Below are positions 55,900-64,000 of a stretch of 64,000 nt of DNA, piece by piece. Made by a program: the position numbers and the translations under genes. Where the stretch lies: positions 62,001 through 126,000 of IMG/VR virus record IMGVR_UViG_3300032308_001297. One strand, written 5' to 3'. The stretch's first letter is position 1; each line of letters opens with the position of its first letter. The notes beneath the pieces are model-generated. The model was given only the letters and a program-made list of their open reading frames with translations, did not search any database and had not been told where the DNA came from. The DNA is from a virus.

Positions 55900-57761
55900 T
55901 AGTTTCTTTTCTCTTCTACATTAATCGTAACATCATTTGGATCAATCACAATAATATTTTTAGGGCCAGCGAAAATATCTCTATCAGCTGTTTTAGCATA
56001 AACAGAAACATGGCTATTATAATCAGCTATATTAATATTCACAAATATGACTTTGCCGGAAGTGTAATCTACTGTTCCAATAGTGTCTATTTTAGTAACT
56101 TGGTTACCAACTAAAGAATAAACATCGATATTGCCGTTTGAATCGTCTTCGAAATAACTAAATGGATAAGCGACACCATCAGTGTGATTATATGTGAATA
56201 AAGAAGAAATTATAGAAGCATGCACGTAATGTGTATTGTAGTTTGAACCATGAAAATCAATATGACTTTGCGAGTATACTGGTTGATTTTCCAGATAAAT
56301 TCTATTATTAAAGTATAAAGTTTCTGTGTAAGTTCTATTCACCAGAGGTGATATTCTTTTAATAATACGGAAATCGGTTTGGTTACTTACTATACCTGGA
56401 TCGCTATCGTCAATATGAGCGACCAAACGACTATAACGTAAATCTTCCGCAAACAAACCCAAATGGTCACTGTTATAATTATCAATAGCAGTTAAAACAA
56501 CATTTTTAAGTTCTGAAACTGTTTTATCTGTTAAATATTGATCGTATTGGACTTTTGAATCCAAACGAACATAAAGGTAATCGGGATCAGCAGTTTCAAC
56601 TCTATTAGGTAAAGCGATATAATCTTGTAAATATCTTATGATACTCTCTTTAACATAATTAGGAGCGATATCACCAGCCGAAGGTTTCAAACAAATAATA
56701 ACTCTACCGTATTTCTTTTCTGGTAGTGTTTCGCCGCCGAACACAGCAACGTCAGAAATTTCCCCTTGGAAATTAGATCTAACAAGAGAAGCATAATCGT
56801 CAGAAGAAACCGCTCTTTGCTGTGTAGCAAAATATCTAGGCGCATTGAAACGGATAGAATCCAAGTTTTCTGAATTTGCTCCACCAGCAGAGTTAGCTGA
56901 AACCGTTACCGGAGCAGAAACGATTGTTCCGCCGTTTGATGGTCCAATATCGTCGGATAAAGTTAATTCAGAAATACCATTTCCATCTGAACCATTGGTT
57001 ACAATGTATTTCACCAAAACAGTTGAAGCGTTTAATGGTTTTCTTCCGAAATTACCATCTCCGAATAATATTTCATACTGACCATTTTGGGTTGCTTGTA
57101 GAAAGTAAACATTAGAAGTGGAATCTAAACCAAATAGTGTTGGCTTTCTAGAAAATAAAGTATTAGAAGCCCCAAAATTTTCTACAACATTAACGTCTAT
57201 GGTGTCAATATCAACTTTAGGATCCGAAATAACAAATCTCTGATTTTCAATATCATAATTTACTAGGTAGGATTCACTAGCATATGTTCCTTCTTTTACT
57301 TGAAGGTTAGCTACTTGGAAAGTGTCGTTTGTTGAAGCATATGATTGCGTATCAGTTGTAACGAACTGATATGTTCCATTCGAATTTGTACCGAAAAGTC
57401 TAGTTCCTCTAGGAACTGAAAGAACACCAGTAGTCGTAGAAATACCTGTAGTTTCGAATACAATATTAACGTTTGCTACTGCACCACTATATGATATTGG
57501 AACGTAGTTAAGTTCTTTGGCGTGAGAGATAACTGAATCTAGCTTCTGTGCTGAGTCCAAGAACATCTCGGAAGCAATCATGTTCAAATAAAATGCATTC
57601 AAATATGAATTGTATGATAGAACGTCAAGAAGGACATTCATATTTGAACCTTCATAATTATAGTCTTTCAGTGCAGACTGAGACTTTAAGAAGGTTTTAA
57701 GGTTTTCTTTTAGCGTATCAAAATCAAGAGAGCTAAGATTTAGTGAACTATTTGCGGCCAT
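55899..57761 (-). CDS. 6: Baseplate wedge protein gp6
   Basis: 620 residues (T4 gp6 is 660). The N-terminus LDFDTLKENLKTFLKSQSAL, KDYNYEGSNMNVLLDVLSYN, SYLNAFYLNMIASEMFLDSA is diagnostic, followed by AKELNYVPISYSGAVANVNI. A Baseplate_J-type core follows: NGQYEILFGDGNFGRKPLNA, APRYFATQQRAVSSDDYASL, VRSNFQGEISDVAVFGGET. gp6 forms the inner iris ring of the baseplate. Its start abuts the gp25 stop. Confidence 0.93.
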   Translation of the reverse strand: MAANSSLNLSSLDFDTLKENLKTFLKSQSALKDYNYEGSNMNVLLDVLSYNSYLNAFYLNMIASEMFLDSAQKLDSVISHAKELNYVPISYSGAVANVNIVFETTGISTTTGVLSVPRGTRLFGTNSNGTYQFVTTDTQSYASTNDTFQVANLQVKEGTYASESYLVNYDIENQRFVISDPKVDIDTIDVNVVENFGASNTLFSRKPTLFGLDSTSNVYFLQATQNGQYEILFGDGNFGRKPLNASTVLVKYIVTNGSDGNGISELTLSDDIGPSNGGTIVSAPVTVSANSAGGANSENLDSIRFNAPRYFATQQRAVSSDDYASLVRSNFQGEISDVAVFGGETLPEKKYGRVIICLKPSAGDIAPNYVKESIIRYLQDYIALPNRVETADPDYLYVRLDSKVQYDQYLTDKTVSELKNVVLTAIDNYNSDHLGLFAEDLRYSRLVAHIDDSDPGIVSNQTDFRIIKRISPLVNRTYTETLYFNNRIYLENQPVYSQSHIDFHGSNYNTHYVHASIISSLFTYNHTDGVAYPFSYFEDDSNGNIDVYSLVGNQVTKIDTIGTVDYTSGKVIFVNINIADYNSHVSVYAKTADRDIFAGPKNIIVIDPNDVTINVEEKRN

Positions 57762-58187
57762 TTATCGGACTCTTTTTAAGACTAGATTAAGAGTAATCGG
57801 TTCTATGTTATTTATTACTCTATAGATAATAGTGATCTCTACAGAAGTTTCATCGAAAGTTTCTGGGAATAATACCTGTTCAACTTGAGCTCTTGGTTCG
57901 TGGTTTTCTATAGTGCTTCTGACATAAAGTTCGATTTCAGATGCATAATCTCTATAATTAGGTTCAAATAACATGGCTGTGATATCAGAACCAATAGTTG
58001 GTTGGAACAATCTTTCTCCTAATTCAGTTAAGATCAAGTTTTTTAAAGATTGAGTTATTGATTTCTCATTTATAATTTTAGTAAGCTCGTTGCCAAAAGG
58101 AGTTTGTGCAAAACTATTAGGAATATCTGAATAATATTCTGTTTTCTTTGATGAACTTGTTAAAGTTTCTGCTCTTGTTACTGCCAT
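57762..58187 (-). CDS. 25: Baseplate wedge protein gp25
   Basis: 141 residues (T4 gp25 is 132). A lysozyme-like inactive fold: DIPNSFAQTPFGNELTKIIN, EKSITQSLKNLILTELGERL, FQPTIGSDITAMLFEP, and RAQVEQVLFPETFDETSVEI. gp25 nucleates the sheath and binds gp6 and gp53. Homologues occur in every contractile system, including type VI secretion TssE. Confidence 0.95.
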   Translation of the reverse strand: MAVTRAETLTSSSKKTEYYSDIPNSFAQTPFGNELTKIINEKSITQSLKNLILTELGERLFQPTIGSDITAMLFEPNYRDYASEIELYVRSTIENHEPRAQVEQVLFPETFDETSVEITIIYRVINNIEPITLNLVLKRVR

Positions 58188-58198
58188 TTATCCTACTC

Positions 58199-59197
58199 TT
58201 ACGTAAAAGTTACTGGTGGCGATGGTAAGCCGCCATTTTGTACCTTAGTGGTTGCGCCCTTAGTTCTAACGTCACCAGTTGCAGTAATATCAACTTTTCC
58301 ACTACCTGCATCAATAGTAATACCGCTTGAAGAAATTTCTATCTTATTGCTACCAACTTTTAAAGTAATTTTTGTATCTGCTGTAATTGTTATTTCTTGT
58401 GCTGTAATATTAGCTGAACTACTAGCAGTTATCATAACCTTTGCTTGAGAATTTACACTATAATCTTGTTGTGATTTAACGCTATATTTTGCACCAGAAT
58501 TAGCAGTCATGTCTTTATCAGACTGCATAAGCATAGTATCTTGAGAAAACGCCTGGAATGCTTGTTTCGACTCAAGTTTAAGTTTTTGTTTGGCGAAAGC
58601 GTCCCAGTTTTTATCGAAATAGAAAGCAGCATCGTCATTGTTGAGCATAATATGTTTGCCCTCGTGACCAGTCACCGTATCGCCTTCTACCTTTGTATAT
58701 TTTTTACCTTTAATAGTTGTTCTATAATCGCCATTAATACCAAGTTCGTGAGTTCCAGAAGAACCACCAGCAATAACTTTGGCCGATCCATCTTTGACTA
58801 GTTCAATTTTTTTACCACCCATTCCAAACAAACCGTCCTGAGCAGTAACAAAAGAAGCGTCTCCTCCTGCTTCGATTCTACAAGTAGATTCAGTGTTAAA
58901 ATCGTAATGACCATCAGCATGAACCGACATTCCAGCACCAGCATAAAAATGTTTATTACCTGGACTTACTTCGAAATGTCCTTCTTTAACATCGTCGTCT
59001 GCTTCTGTGACTTTATAACCACCAGAAGGTTTCAATTCTTGACTGAAAGTTTTCTTTCCTTCTTCGGCGTTTCTATAAACCCATTTATGACCACCACATT
59101 CGTCCCATTCTCCATGGACGTGACCATATTTTGGTTTGGTTTTTTGATTACAAACCTTAGTTTTTGGAACTTTTTTATTATAATCTTTATGAGCCAT
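58199..59197 (-). CDS. 5: Central spike protein, gp5/VgrG-type beta-helix (no lysozyme domain)
   Basis: 332 residues from the ATG at 59197 (GAAGAG upstream); a TTG five codons earlier is less likely. The N-terminal 60 residues are polar with His and Cys (GHVHGEWDECGGHKWVYR). After that come repeats typical of gp5C/VgrG beta-helices: HYDFNTESTCRIEAGGDASF, KIELVKDGSAKVIAGGSSGT, GDYRTTIKGKKYTKVEGDTV. The C-terminal run is KITLKVGSNKIEISSSGITI, DAGSGKVDITATGD. No T4 lysozyme or other hydrolase motif is present. Together with the OB-fold protein at 60788 it appears to make up a split gp5. Confidence 0.75.
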   Translation of the reverse strand: MAHKDYNKKVPKTKVCNQKTKPKYGHVHGEWDECGGHKWVYRNAEEGKKTFSQELKPSGGYKVTEADDDVKEGHFEVSPGNKHFYAGAGMSVHADGHYDFNTESTCRIEAGGDASFVTAQDGLFGMGGKKIELVKDGSAKVIAGGSSGTHELGINGDYRTTIKGKKYTKVEGDTVTGHEGKHIMLNNDDAAFYFDKNWDAFAKQKLKLESKQAFQAFSQDTMLMQSDKDMTANSGAKYSVKSQQDYSVNSQAKVMITASSSANITAQEITITADTKITLKVGSNKIEISSSGITIDAGSGKVDITATGDVRTKGATTKVQNGGLPSPPVTFT

Positions 59198-60788
59198 TTG
59201 TAGTCTCTTCAATTCCTAGTAATGTTAATAGTTCTTGCATGTCTGAGATTTCGTTATTCGATAATCCACTATTGCTTGCATCATTCCATGCTCCGGATCC
59301 GCCAATTGTTGCATCTGGAAATCCAGATCCAGCGCCTCCGCCTCCACCACCAGAATTGCCTCCAAGAAATCCAAAACCTCCCATCAATCCACCAAGCATT
59401 CCACCAATATCTCCACCACCTAAAATACCACCAAGAGAACCAAATCCTCCCATACCACCGATCTGAGCAAGACTACTTAAACTTCCAAAAGCTCCACCAC
59501 CAAGAGCAGACATACCCATATTTAATATTTGACCACTCATTCCCATTTGTTTCTGAAAATCTTGAATTACGTTTGATACGCTACCAACTACTGTTCCGTT
59601 TTTAGAACCAATTTGTTCTTGTTGAAACATTTGAATAAGCTGCATCAATAATCCAATAAGCATACCCATCATTGCAGCCATATTTCCGCTGCCTCCACCA
59701 GAACCTACATTATTACCAATCATAAGATTACCTTGATATACTTCTATTTGTTTAATCCATTTATCAAGAACATCGTTTAGGTAACGTGGGAATAATGGTT
59801 CAGCGCCTTGAGCCATAGTGTATTGTGTTGGATCAACATAAAAATATTTGTCTAGATCGGCAGCAATACCACGCTCGACTTCAGAATAAATTTCTTCAGA
59901 AGCAGAAGTAAAAACATAAGTACCAAGTTCTCTTCTAACATAAACTATTTTTGTAGCATCGTTTGGATCAACCCATTGATCATAACCTGGATATGGTTCT
60001 GCAGAAACTCCATAATATTGTTTAACGTAAAAGTCTGGAACTTCTTCTTTAGTTACCAAATTTGTTGGAACAATATCACCATAATAAGTCTCATCATATG
60101 ATGAAACAGGAATGTTCAATGGCCCATAATAAATGGCTACTTTTAATAAAGTGGCAATAGCTTTTGTAACAATTGGTTGATACCAACTATCAAGTTGTGC
60201 CAATCCGCCATTTGGCAATGTAATAAGAACGAACATTTTTATTACTCGTTCGAAACCAAATTTTCTAACAAGGATAGCAAGAGCTCCAACAAAACCATCC
60301 GTAAGAACAATGTTCATACCTGATGGAGTTCCAGTTATTGTAAACGGCGTAGTTCCATTTCCTCCAGATCCACCACCAAGTCCAGCGCCCATGCTCAAAA
60401 TGCCCATAATCATAGACATTTGTTGATAGAGTTCTGGTAATTGTTGGGCCTTTCTTCCTGGATCTACTTCTTGAATAGTTTTTGGTAGTTTTTTGCCACC
60501 CTTTTTAGCAGATGCAGTTGTTGGCTTATCGCCACTGGGCGCAACTTTTTTTCTTACGTCTTCCAGTTCTTTTGATTTGCTTTTTTCAACACCAGGAGAT
60601 TCTGGATATTTTGGATCTTCAGTTTTTGGTTTATCTTGACCAAGAAACTGATTGAATAGAATAGTTTTTGCTTGTTCAAAAAAATCTTCTTCGTTTGTGC
60701 TAGTGAAACCTGGAGTGTCTGGACCAGCTGCTTTGGCTTCAATTTTTCCACCAGTTTTTTGATCTTTTTGTTTAATCTTGTTAGCCAT
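59187..60788 (-). CDS. Structural protein with glycine-rich hydrophobic C-terminus
   Basis: 533 residues lying between the two gp5 parts. It has a charged N-terminus (Lys/Pro/Glu-rich to residue 120), then GGGSGGNGTTPFTITGTPSG and a middle domain with KFGFERVIKMFVLITLPNGG, YYGVSAEPYPGYDQWVDPND. The C-terminal 150 residues alternate hydrophobic and Gly-rich stretches (MAAMMGMLIGLLMQLIQMFQ, GGMGGFGSLGGILGGGDIGG). I recall similar virion proteins in cyanophages but no function. A hub or tape-measure-associated role is guessed from position. Confidence 0.65.
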   Translation of the reverse strand: MANKIKQKDQKTGGKIEAKAAGPDTPGFTSTNEEDFFEQAKTILFNQFLGQDKPKTEDPKYPESPGVEKSKSKELEDVRKKVAPSGDKPTTASAKKGGKKLPKTIQEVDPGRKAQQLPELYQQMSMIMGILSMGAGLGGGSGGNGTTPFTITGTPSGMNIVLTDGFVGALAILVRKFGFERVIKMFVLITLPNGGLAQLDSWYQPIVTKAIATLLKVAIYYGPLNIPVSSYDETYYGDIVPTNLVTKEEVPDFYVKQYYGVSAEPYPGYDQWVDPNDATKIVYVRRELGTYVFTSASEEIYSEVERGIAADLDKYFYVDPTQYTMAQGAEPLFPRYLNDVLDKWIKQIEVYQGNLMIGNNVGSGGGSGNMAAMMGMLIGLLMQLIQMFQQEQIGSKNGTVVGSVSNVIQDFQKQMGMSGQILNMGMSALGGGAFGSLSSLAQIGGMGGFGSLGGILGGGDIGGMLGGLMGGFGFLGGNSGGGGGGAGSGFPDATIGGSGAWNDASNSGLSNNEISDMQELLTLLGIEETTNGS

Positions 60789-61081
60789 TATTCGTCCAAC
60801 TCTCCACGTGCAATAGATCCCAATACAATAGGATATAATTCTTCATGATCGTGTTCAAGATAACCAACAATCACTCTTGAACCAACTTTTAAACCAGAAG
60901 GCGTTGGACCAATTTTATGAGTTGCTGCATGAGTTACTGGCTGCATCAATATAGCCCAAGGAAGATCGTCGTCTTTCACTTGTTGCGTGTCATCTTGACG
61001 ACCATGTAATCTTATTTTCACACGTCCTGATTTAGTTGGGTCTTTTTTGTATTCAACAACATAACCTGTTCTTAATTTCAC
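60788..61081 (-). CDS. 5: Baseplate hub OB-fold protein (gp5 N-terminal domain)
   Basis: 97 residues, a stand-alone OB fold as in gp5/VgrG: YVVEYKKDPTKSGRVKIRLH, DDLPWAILMQPVTHAATHKI, GPTPSGLKVGSRVIVGYLEH and PIVLGSIARG. In T4 this domain is joined to lysozyme and beta-helix in one polypeptide of 575 residues. Here the parts are on separate genes and lysozyme is absent. The gene overlaps the gp27-like gene by 4 nt, consistent with the hub complex. Confidence 0.85.
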   Translation of the reverse strand: MKLRTGYVVEYKKDPTKSGRVKIRLHGRQDDTQQVKDDDLPWAILMQPVTHAATHKIGPTPSGLKVGSRVIVGYLEHDHEELYPIVLGSIARGELDE

Positions 61082-62325
61082 GGTTGACCTCCACCACTCT
61101 GATCAAACGCACCACCTTTAATAACTCTAAGAATCATTGTTGCTCTTGGAGTTTGTCCTAGTGGTTTGATCTTTGTTCTAATAGCAACTACACAAACTTG
61201 ACCATTAAATTGTTTTTCTTTTCCTGTACCATCAGCTGTTCTTGCAGGAATATCTAGTTTTATCATAGAACCTAATTTAATTTTTGGATTGAAATAAGTT
61301 TCTAACTCAGCAGAATTTTGAGACAAATATGAAAGAAAATTTGCTCTGCTATCTCTAGCATCAGCTGTTTTATGTTTTTCTTTGTCGTTTGCTTTATCAA
61401 AAGTTGTATAATGATGAACAGCGTTAGCGTGTTGTGCCTGACCTGAATATTCTGGTTGTCCTGGCAATTTAAATTGCTGTGGTTGTTCGGGGTCTGGCGA
61501 AGAAGGTTTATGTGTTGTTAAATTAAAAGTCTTTTGAGCCGATTTGGTTAAAACACGACTTGGTGTGAAAAAAGAATCAGAAGCTCTAAACCAAATAATA
61601 GAATTTTGTTTTTCTTGATCGCCACCTTTCGAAGCGTCAAGAGTAGTAGTCTGTTTTAAAGTAACTACTGATTCCTCTTTAAATAATTTCTCGAATGTAG
61701 AAAACACATATTTCTGTTGATCGCCAGTTTCTTGAAAAAGAACGTAACAGGAAGATTTATCCTCTTGAGAAACATGTAAAGTATTTAAATGTTTTATTGC
61801 ATCCAAAGGATGTTTATTATTGAGAATAACTCTTCTCTTACCATCGGTTTTACTTTTTTTGTCAATCTGAAGTTTGGTTTTGAACCCCTTTTTAACAACG
61901 TCTTCTACGATATTATCAGTCGTGTCATTATAACTTTTTTGCATAAAATTACCTTGAGCGTTTAATAACTCAGGCGAAACTGCACGAATATCATAATGCT
62001 TGTGTTTTAGATTACCAGCATTATGCATAGATCGATCATTGAGGTTTTTGTTTTGATACATTTTCAATTTAAATTTTTTCTGACCGCCACTGAAACCAGA
62101 ATCAGCCCCAGTTAGAGAAATTTCAACATCTTTGTCAAAAGATCCTTGGATATTGTTTTGACCAAGAGCGTCTTTATAATCAAGCACTCTTATTTCGGCC
62201 ATGGGTCCATATGGGTTTAAAATATCTTCGTAGATATTAAAACCAATGTAAGTGGCTTCTTTTGAATTGGTGAGATCTAAATCCCCAATTTTAAGAGAAG
62301 AAATTTTAATATCACCAACTGGCAT
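61078..62325 (-). CDS. 27: Baseplate hub protein gp27-like
   Basis: 415 residues (T4 gp27 is 391). The N-terminus ISSLKIGDLDLTNSKEATYI, GFNIYEDILNPYGPMAEIRV, LDYKDALGQNNIQGSFDKDV and the middle HPLDAIKHLNTLHVSQEDKS, SCYVLFQETGDQQKYVFSTF are typical of T4-like hub proteins. gp27 trimers carry the gp5 spike. The neighbouring OB-fold gene follows directly. Confidence 0.85.
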   Translation of the reverse strand: MPVGDIKISSLKIGDLDLTNSKEATYIGFNIYEDILNPYGPMAEIRVLDYKDALGQNNIQGSFDKDVEISLTGADSGFSGGQKKFKLKMYQNKNLNDRSMHNAGNLKHKHYDIRAVSPELLNAQGNFMQKSYNDTTDNIVEDVVKKGFKTKLQIDKKSKTDGKRRVILNNKHPLDAIKHLNTLHVSQEDKSSCYVLFQETGDQQKYVFSTFEKLFKEESVVTLKQTTTLDASKGGDQEKQNSIIWFRASDSFFTPSRVLTKSAQKTFNLTTHKPSSPDPEQPQQFKLPGQPEYSGQAQHANAVHHYTTFDKANDKEKHKTADARDSRANFLSYLSQNSAELETYFNPKIKLGSMIKLDIPARTADGTGKEKQFNGQVCVVAIRTKIKPLGQTPRATMILRVIKGGAFDQSGGGQP

Positions 62326-62326
62326 A

Positions 62327-63304
62327 TTAGAAAGGTTCCTTCATAAGATTAATTAAATTATCAACAGCAATATCAGAAAGATTTTTTTCCATAACTCTGA
62401 TAGTTTTATTGTATTCGTTTTTCTCATTTTCAACATCAAAATAAGTAACACCTTCCCAGTAAATTTCTTCATCTGCTGGAATATTATTAGATACAACTAA
62501 TACAGCATCATTAGTGGACTCGTTTTCCACAATAGAGATAGCTACGTTTACTTGGCTTTCTGTTCCATAAATATAACTATTTCCAGTGACAACAATACCA
62601 GAAGTATTATTGGTTTCGTATTGCCCTCTCATGTGTCGTAGAAACACGAAATTCAAATTTGTGTTTGTTGTTAACGAAGTATTAACATAAACATTAATAG
62701 TATTTGTCATGACAAATTGACCATTACCGCTGTTCATATTATCAAACACAATTTCTACTATCTCATTATTAACAAAAGAGCTTAATTGATAAGAATTAGC
62801 AGAAACAGAATATCTAACTATTTTATTAGTCTCTTTATTCCAATCATTTTCTTTTCTTTTATATCCATAAACAGAAGAACCTTGATAAATTGGTTCCCAA
62901 TAATATTGTTGTGCAACTGTTAATGAATTGTATTCTGCTGATTTTATATTTTCGTTTTTATTCACTTCCCAGTTGTTTCTATAATATTTAATTTTTTGTT
63001 GAGAATCAGGAATAGAATCATATTTTTTTGTTATAAAATCTGTAAACTGTTGATTGTTAAGATACCATTCATAGTAAGGATCTGTAATTCTATTAGAAAG
63101 ATAAACAATCCAACTTCTATATTGATCATCATAATACCTAAAAGAAAATTGATCTGCTCTTTCACCAGAAGTAATTTCATATGGATAAAATACGTATGGG
63201 TTTTCTGAAACTCTATCTAATAGAGTTACCCTTTTAGTTATATCAACAACTTCATTGTTGCTATAAGTTATTTTTGGAAACTTTTCGAAATATCTTTCTG
63301 GCAT
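62327..63304 (-). CDS. 53: Baseplate wedge protein gp53
   Basis: 325 residues (T4 gp53 is 196). It contains YFEKFPKITYSNNEVVDITK, RVTLLDRVSENPYVFYPYEI, TSGERADQFSFRYYDDQYRS, WIVYLSNRITDPYYEWYLNN and later the wedge module NIKSAEYNSLTVAQQYYWEP. The C-terminal half has an extra beta domain of about 120 residues. The PYYEWYL motif parallels PYYGWIT in T4. gp53 closes the wedge ring and binds gp25. Confidence 0.9.
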   Translation of the reverse strand: MPERYFEKFPKITYSNNEVVDITKRVTLLDRVSENPYVFYPYEITSGERADQFSFRYYDDQYRSWIVYLSNRITDPYYEWYLNNQQFTDFITKKYDSIPDSQQKIKYYRNNWEVNKNENIKSAEYNSLTVAQQYYWEPIYQGSSVYGYKRKENDWNKETNKIVRYSVSANSYQLSSFVNNEIVEIVFDNMNSGNGQFVMTNTINVYVNTSLTTNTNLNFVFLRHMRGQYETNNTSGIVVTGNSYIYGTESQVNVAISIVENESTNDAVLVVSNNIPADEEIYWEGVTYFDVENEKNEYNKTIRVMEKNLSDIAVDNLINLMKEPF

Positions 63305-63967
63305 TTATTGTCCCGTCTGCAGATCTTCGCGAGTCCATAATTGGACTTCTTTTAATCTTAGTACTAAACCTACTACCACTGGAGCTCCGCTTTTATAAAA
63401 CGATGGCCCACCAGCGGCTGTGTAATCAATAGTAACATTAATAACAGCACATGGTTTTAATTTAAACAAATAATCGCCTGGATGAAACGAAACTTGACAA
63501 ATCTTAGGATACTTATAAGCCAAACCACCCAACCCTAAACTTGGTGCAGAACTAGCTTTGAATTCGTTTATTATACGCTTTAGCGTGTCTGATTCTTCTC
63601 TATTAGCAGCTGTCAAAGACCATTGAAGGTCGTGTTCTTTATATGCTGGTCTTTTATAGGTCATAAATTGCAAAGGACTTAAGAATGAAGTTCCGCCACC
63701 AATTGCTCCACCTATTTGAGCCAACTGTGGAACTATCGAAGAAGCGTCTACTTCGCTCCATATTTGTGTGTTAACGTCATTAATTCTTCTCGGTAAAGGT
63801 AGTTTATAACCGCCACCAAAACTGAAATTATAACCCCCAAACCCTGCAGAATAGTCTGAAAATGAAATACTGGTATAATACTCTCTTCCGTTTTGTAACA
63901 GATCCGAAGGAAATTGACCTCCTGACCTTTGTTTCTGAGGAGGAGTAGGAAAGGTAAAATTTGCCAT
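63305..63967 (-). CDS. 48: Baseplate tail-tube cap/initiator, gp48 or gp54 family
   Basis: 220 residues. The conserved part is VSFHPGDYLFKLKPCAVINV, TIDYTAAGGPSFYKSGAPVV, VGLVLRLKEVQLWTREDL, a tube-like fold that caps the baseplate. T4 gp48 and gp54 share this fold, and I cannot separate them from one homologue. The N-terminus is Gly/Phe-rich. GGGACC lies upstream of the ATG, and ATATAAAA at the window edge could be part of a late promoter, but it is not an exact match. Confidence 0.75.
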   Translation of the reverse strand: MANFTFPTPPQKQRSGGQFPSDLLQNGREYYTSISFSDYSAGFGGYNFSFGGGYKLPLPRRINDVNTQIWSEVDASSIVPQLAQIGGAIGGGTSFLSPLQFMTYKRPAYKEHDLQWSLTAANREESDTLKRIINEFKASSAPSLGLGGLAYKYPKICQVSFHPGDYLFKLKPCAVINVTIDYTAAGGPSFYKSGAPVVVGLVLRLKEVQLWTREDLQTGQ

Positions 63968-64000
63968 TTGGTCCCTTTAGATAAATAAGTTTTTATATCT

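Noticed and set aside
58199-59197. Hidden lysozyme domain in the spike protein
   Set aside because: The sequence goes from a polar N-terminus straight into beta-helix repeats. No catalytic Glu-containing lysozyme motif is visible.
1-64000. tRNA genes, integrase, transposase, photosynthesis or other clear host-metabolism genes
   Set aside because: Intergenic gaps are nearly all under 150 nt and none shows a tRNA cloverleaf or such a gene by eye. A tRNAscan run would settle the tRNA question.

Overview
The window is a nearly gap-free, AT-rich piece of a T4-like myovirus genome of the marine or cyanophage-like branch. It carries homologues of the T4 head, neck, tail, baseplate, terminase, late sigma factor and recombination genes, in blocks and spacing typical of such phages. 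All genes but one are read from the minus strand, so transcription runs from high to low coordinates. Junctions are mostly stop/start overlaps (TAATG or ATGA). No host gene, tRNA, integrase, CRISPR array or photosynthesis gene was seen, so the host cannot be named.

Layout from right to left, in the order of transcription. About 64.0-43.8 kb is the baseplate: gp48/54-like cap, gp53, gp27-like hub, gp5 OB-fold protein, a Gly-rich structural protein, gp5-like spike, gp25, gp6, gp7-like, a fibre, gp8-like, and a 2003-residue structural protein. From 43.8 to 29.0 kb is a fibre region: long fibres, a coiled-coil protein, three small tip proteins with accessory genes, a glycine-rich putative adhesin and a peptidase S74 fibre, with a 2OG-Fe(II) oxygenase inserted. 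From 29.0 to 13.6 kb are neck, terminase, sheath, tube, portal, core, protease, capsid and gp3. One plus-strand 2OG oxygenase lies between capsid and gp3. From 13.5 to 7.3 kb lie uvsY, uvsW, the late sigma factor gp55, gp47 and gp46, interspersed with small genes. From 7.3 to 5.9 kb are an endolysin, a peptide deformylase and a one-helix membrane peptide.

The leftmost 6 kb is the most unusual part. It is a tightly coupled run: an uncharacterised protein, a MazG-like pyrophosphohydrolase, a TET/JBP-type dioxygenase, a class II glutamine amidotransferase, an amidoligase and a GNAT acetyltransferase. After a fresh sigma70-like promoter come a GIY-YIG/ParB-like fusion and the start of a protein resembling phage amino acid:DNA transferases. 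I read this as a candidate DNA-base hypermodification pathway, in which TET/JBP makes a hydroxymethyl pyrimidine that other enzymes decorate. That function is inferred, not shown.

Regulation fits T4 logic. gp55 is encoded here, and exact or near-exact TATAAATA late promoters precede gp3, capsid, core, tube, sheath and several fibre genes. Two sigma70-like promoters built on the palindrome TAGTATACTA precede the GIY-YIG/ParB gene and uvsY. Terminator hairpins follow the capsid gene (UUCG loop, bidirectional) and the tube gene.
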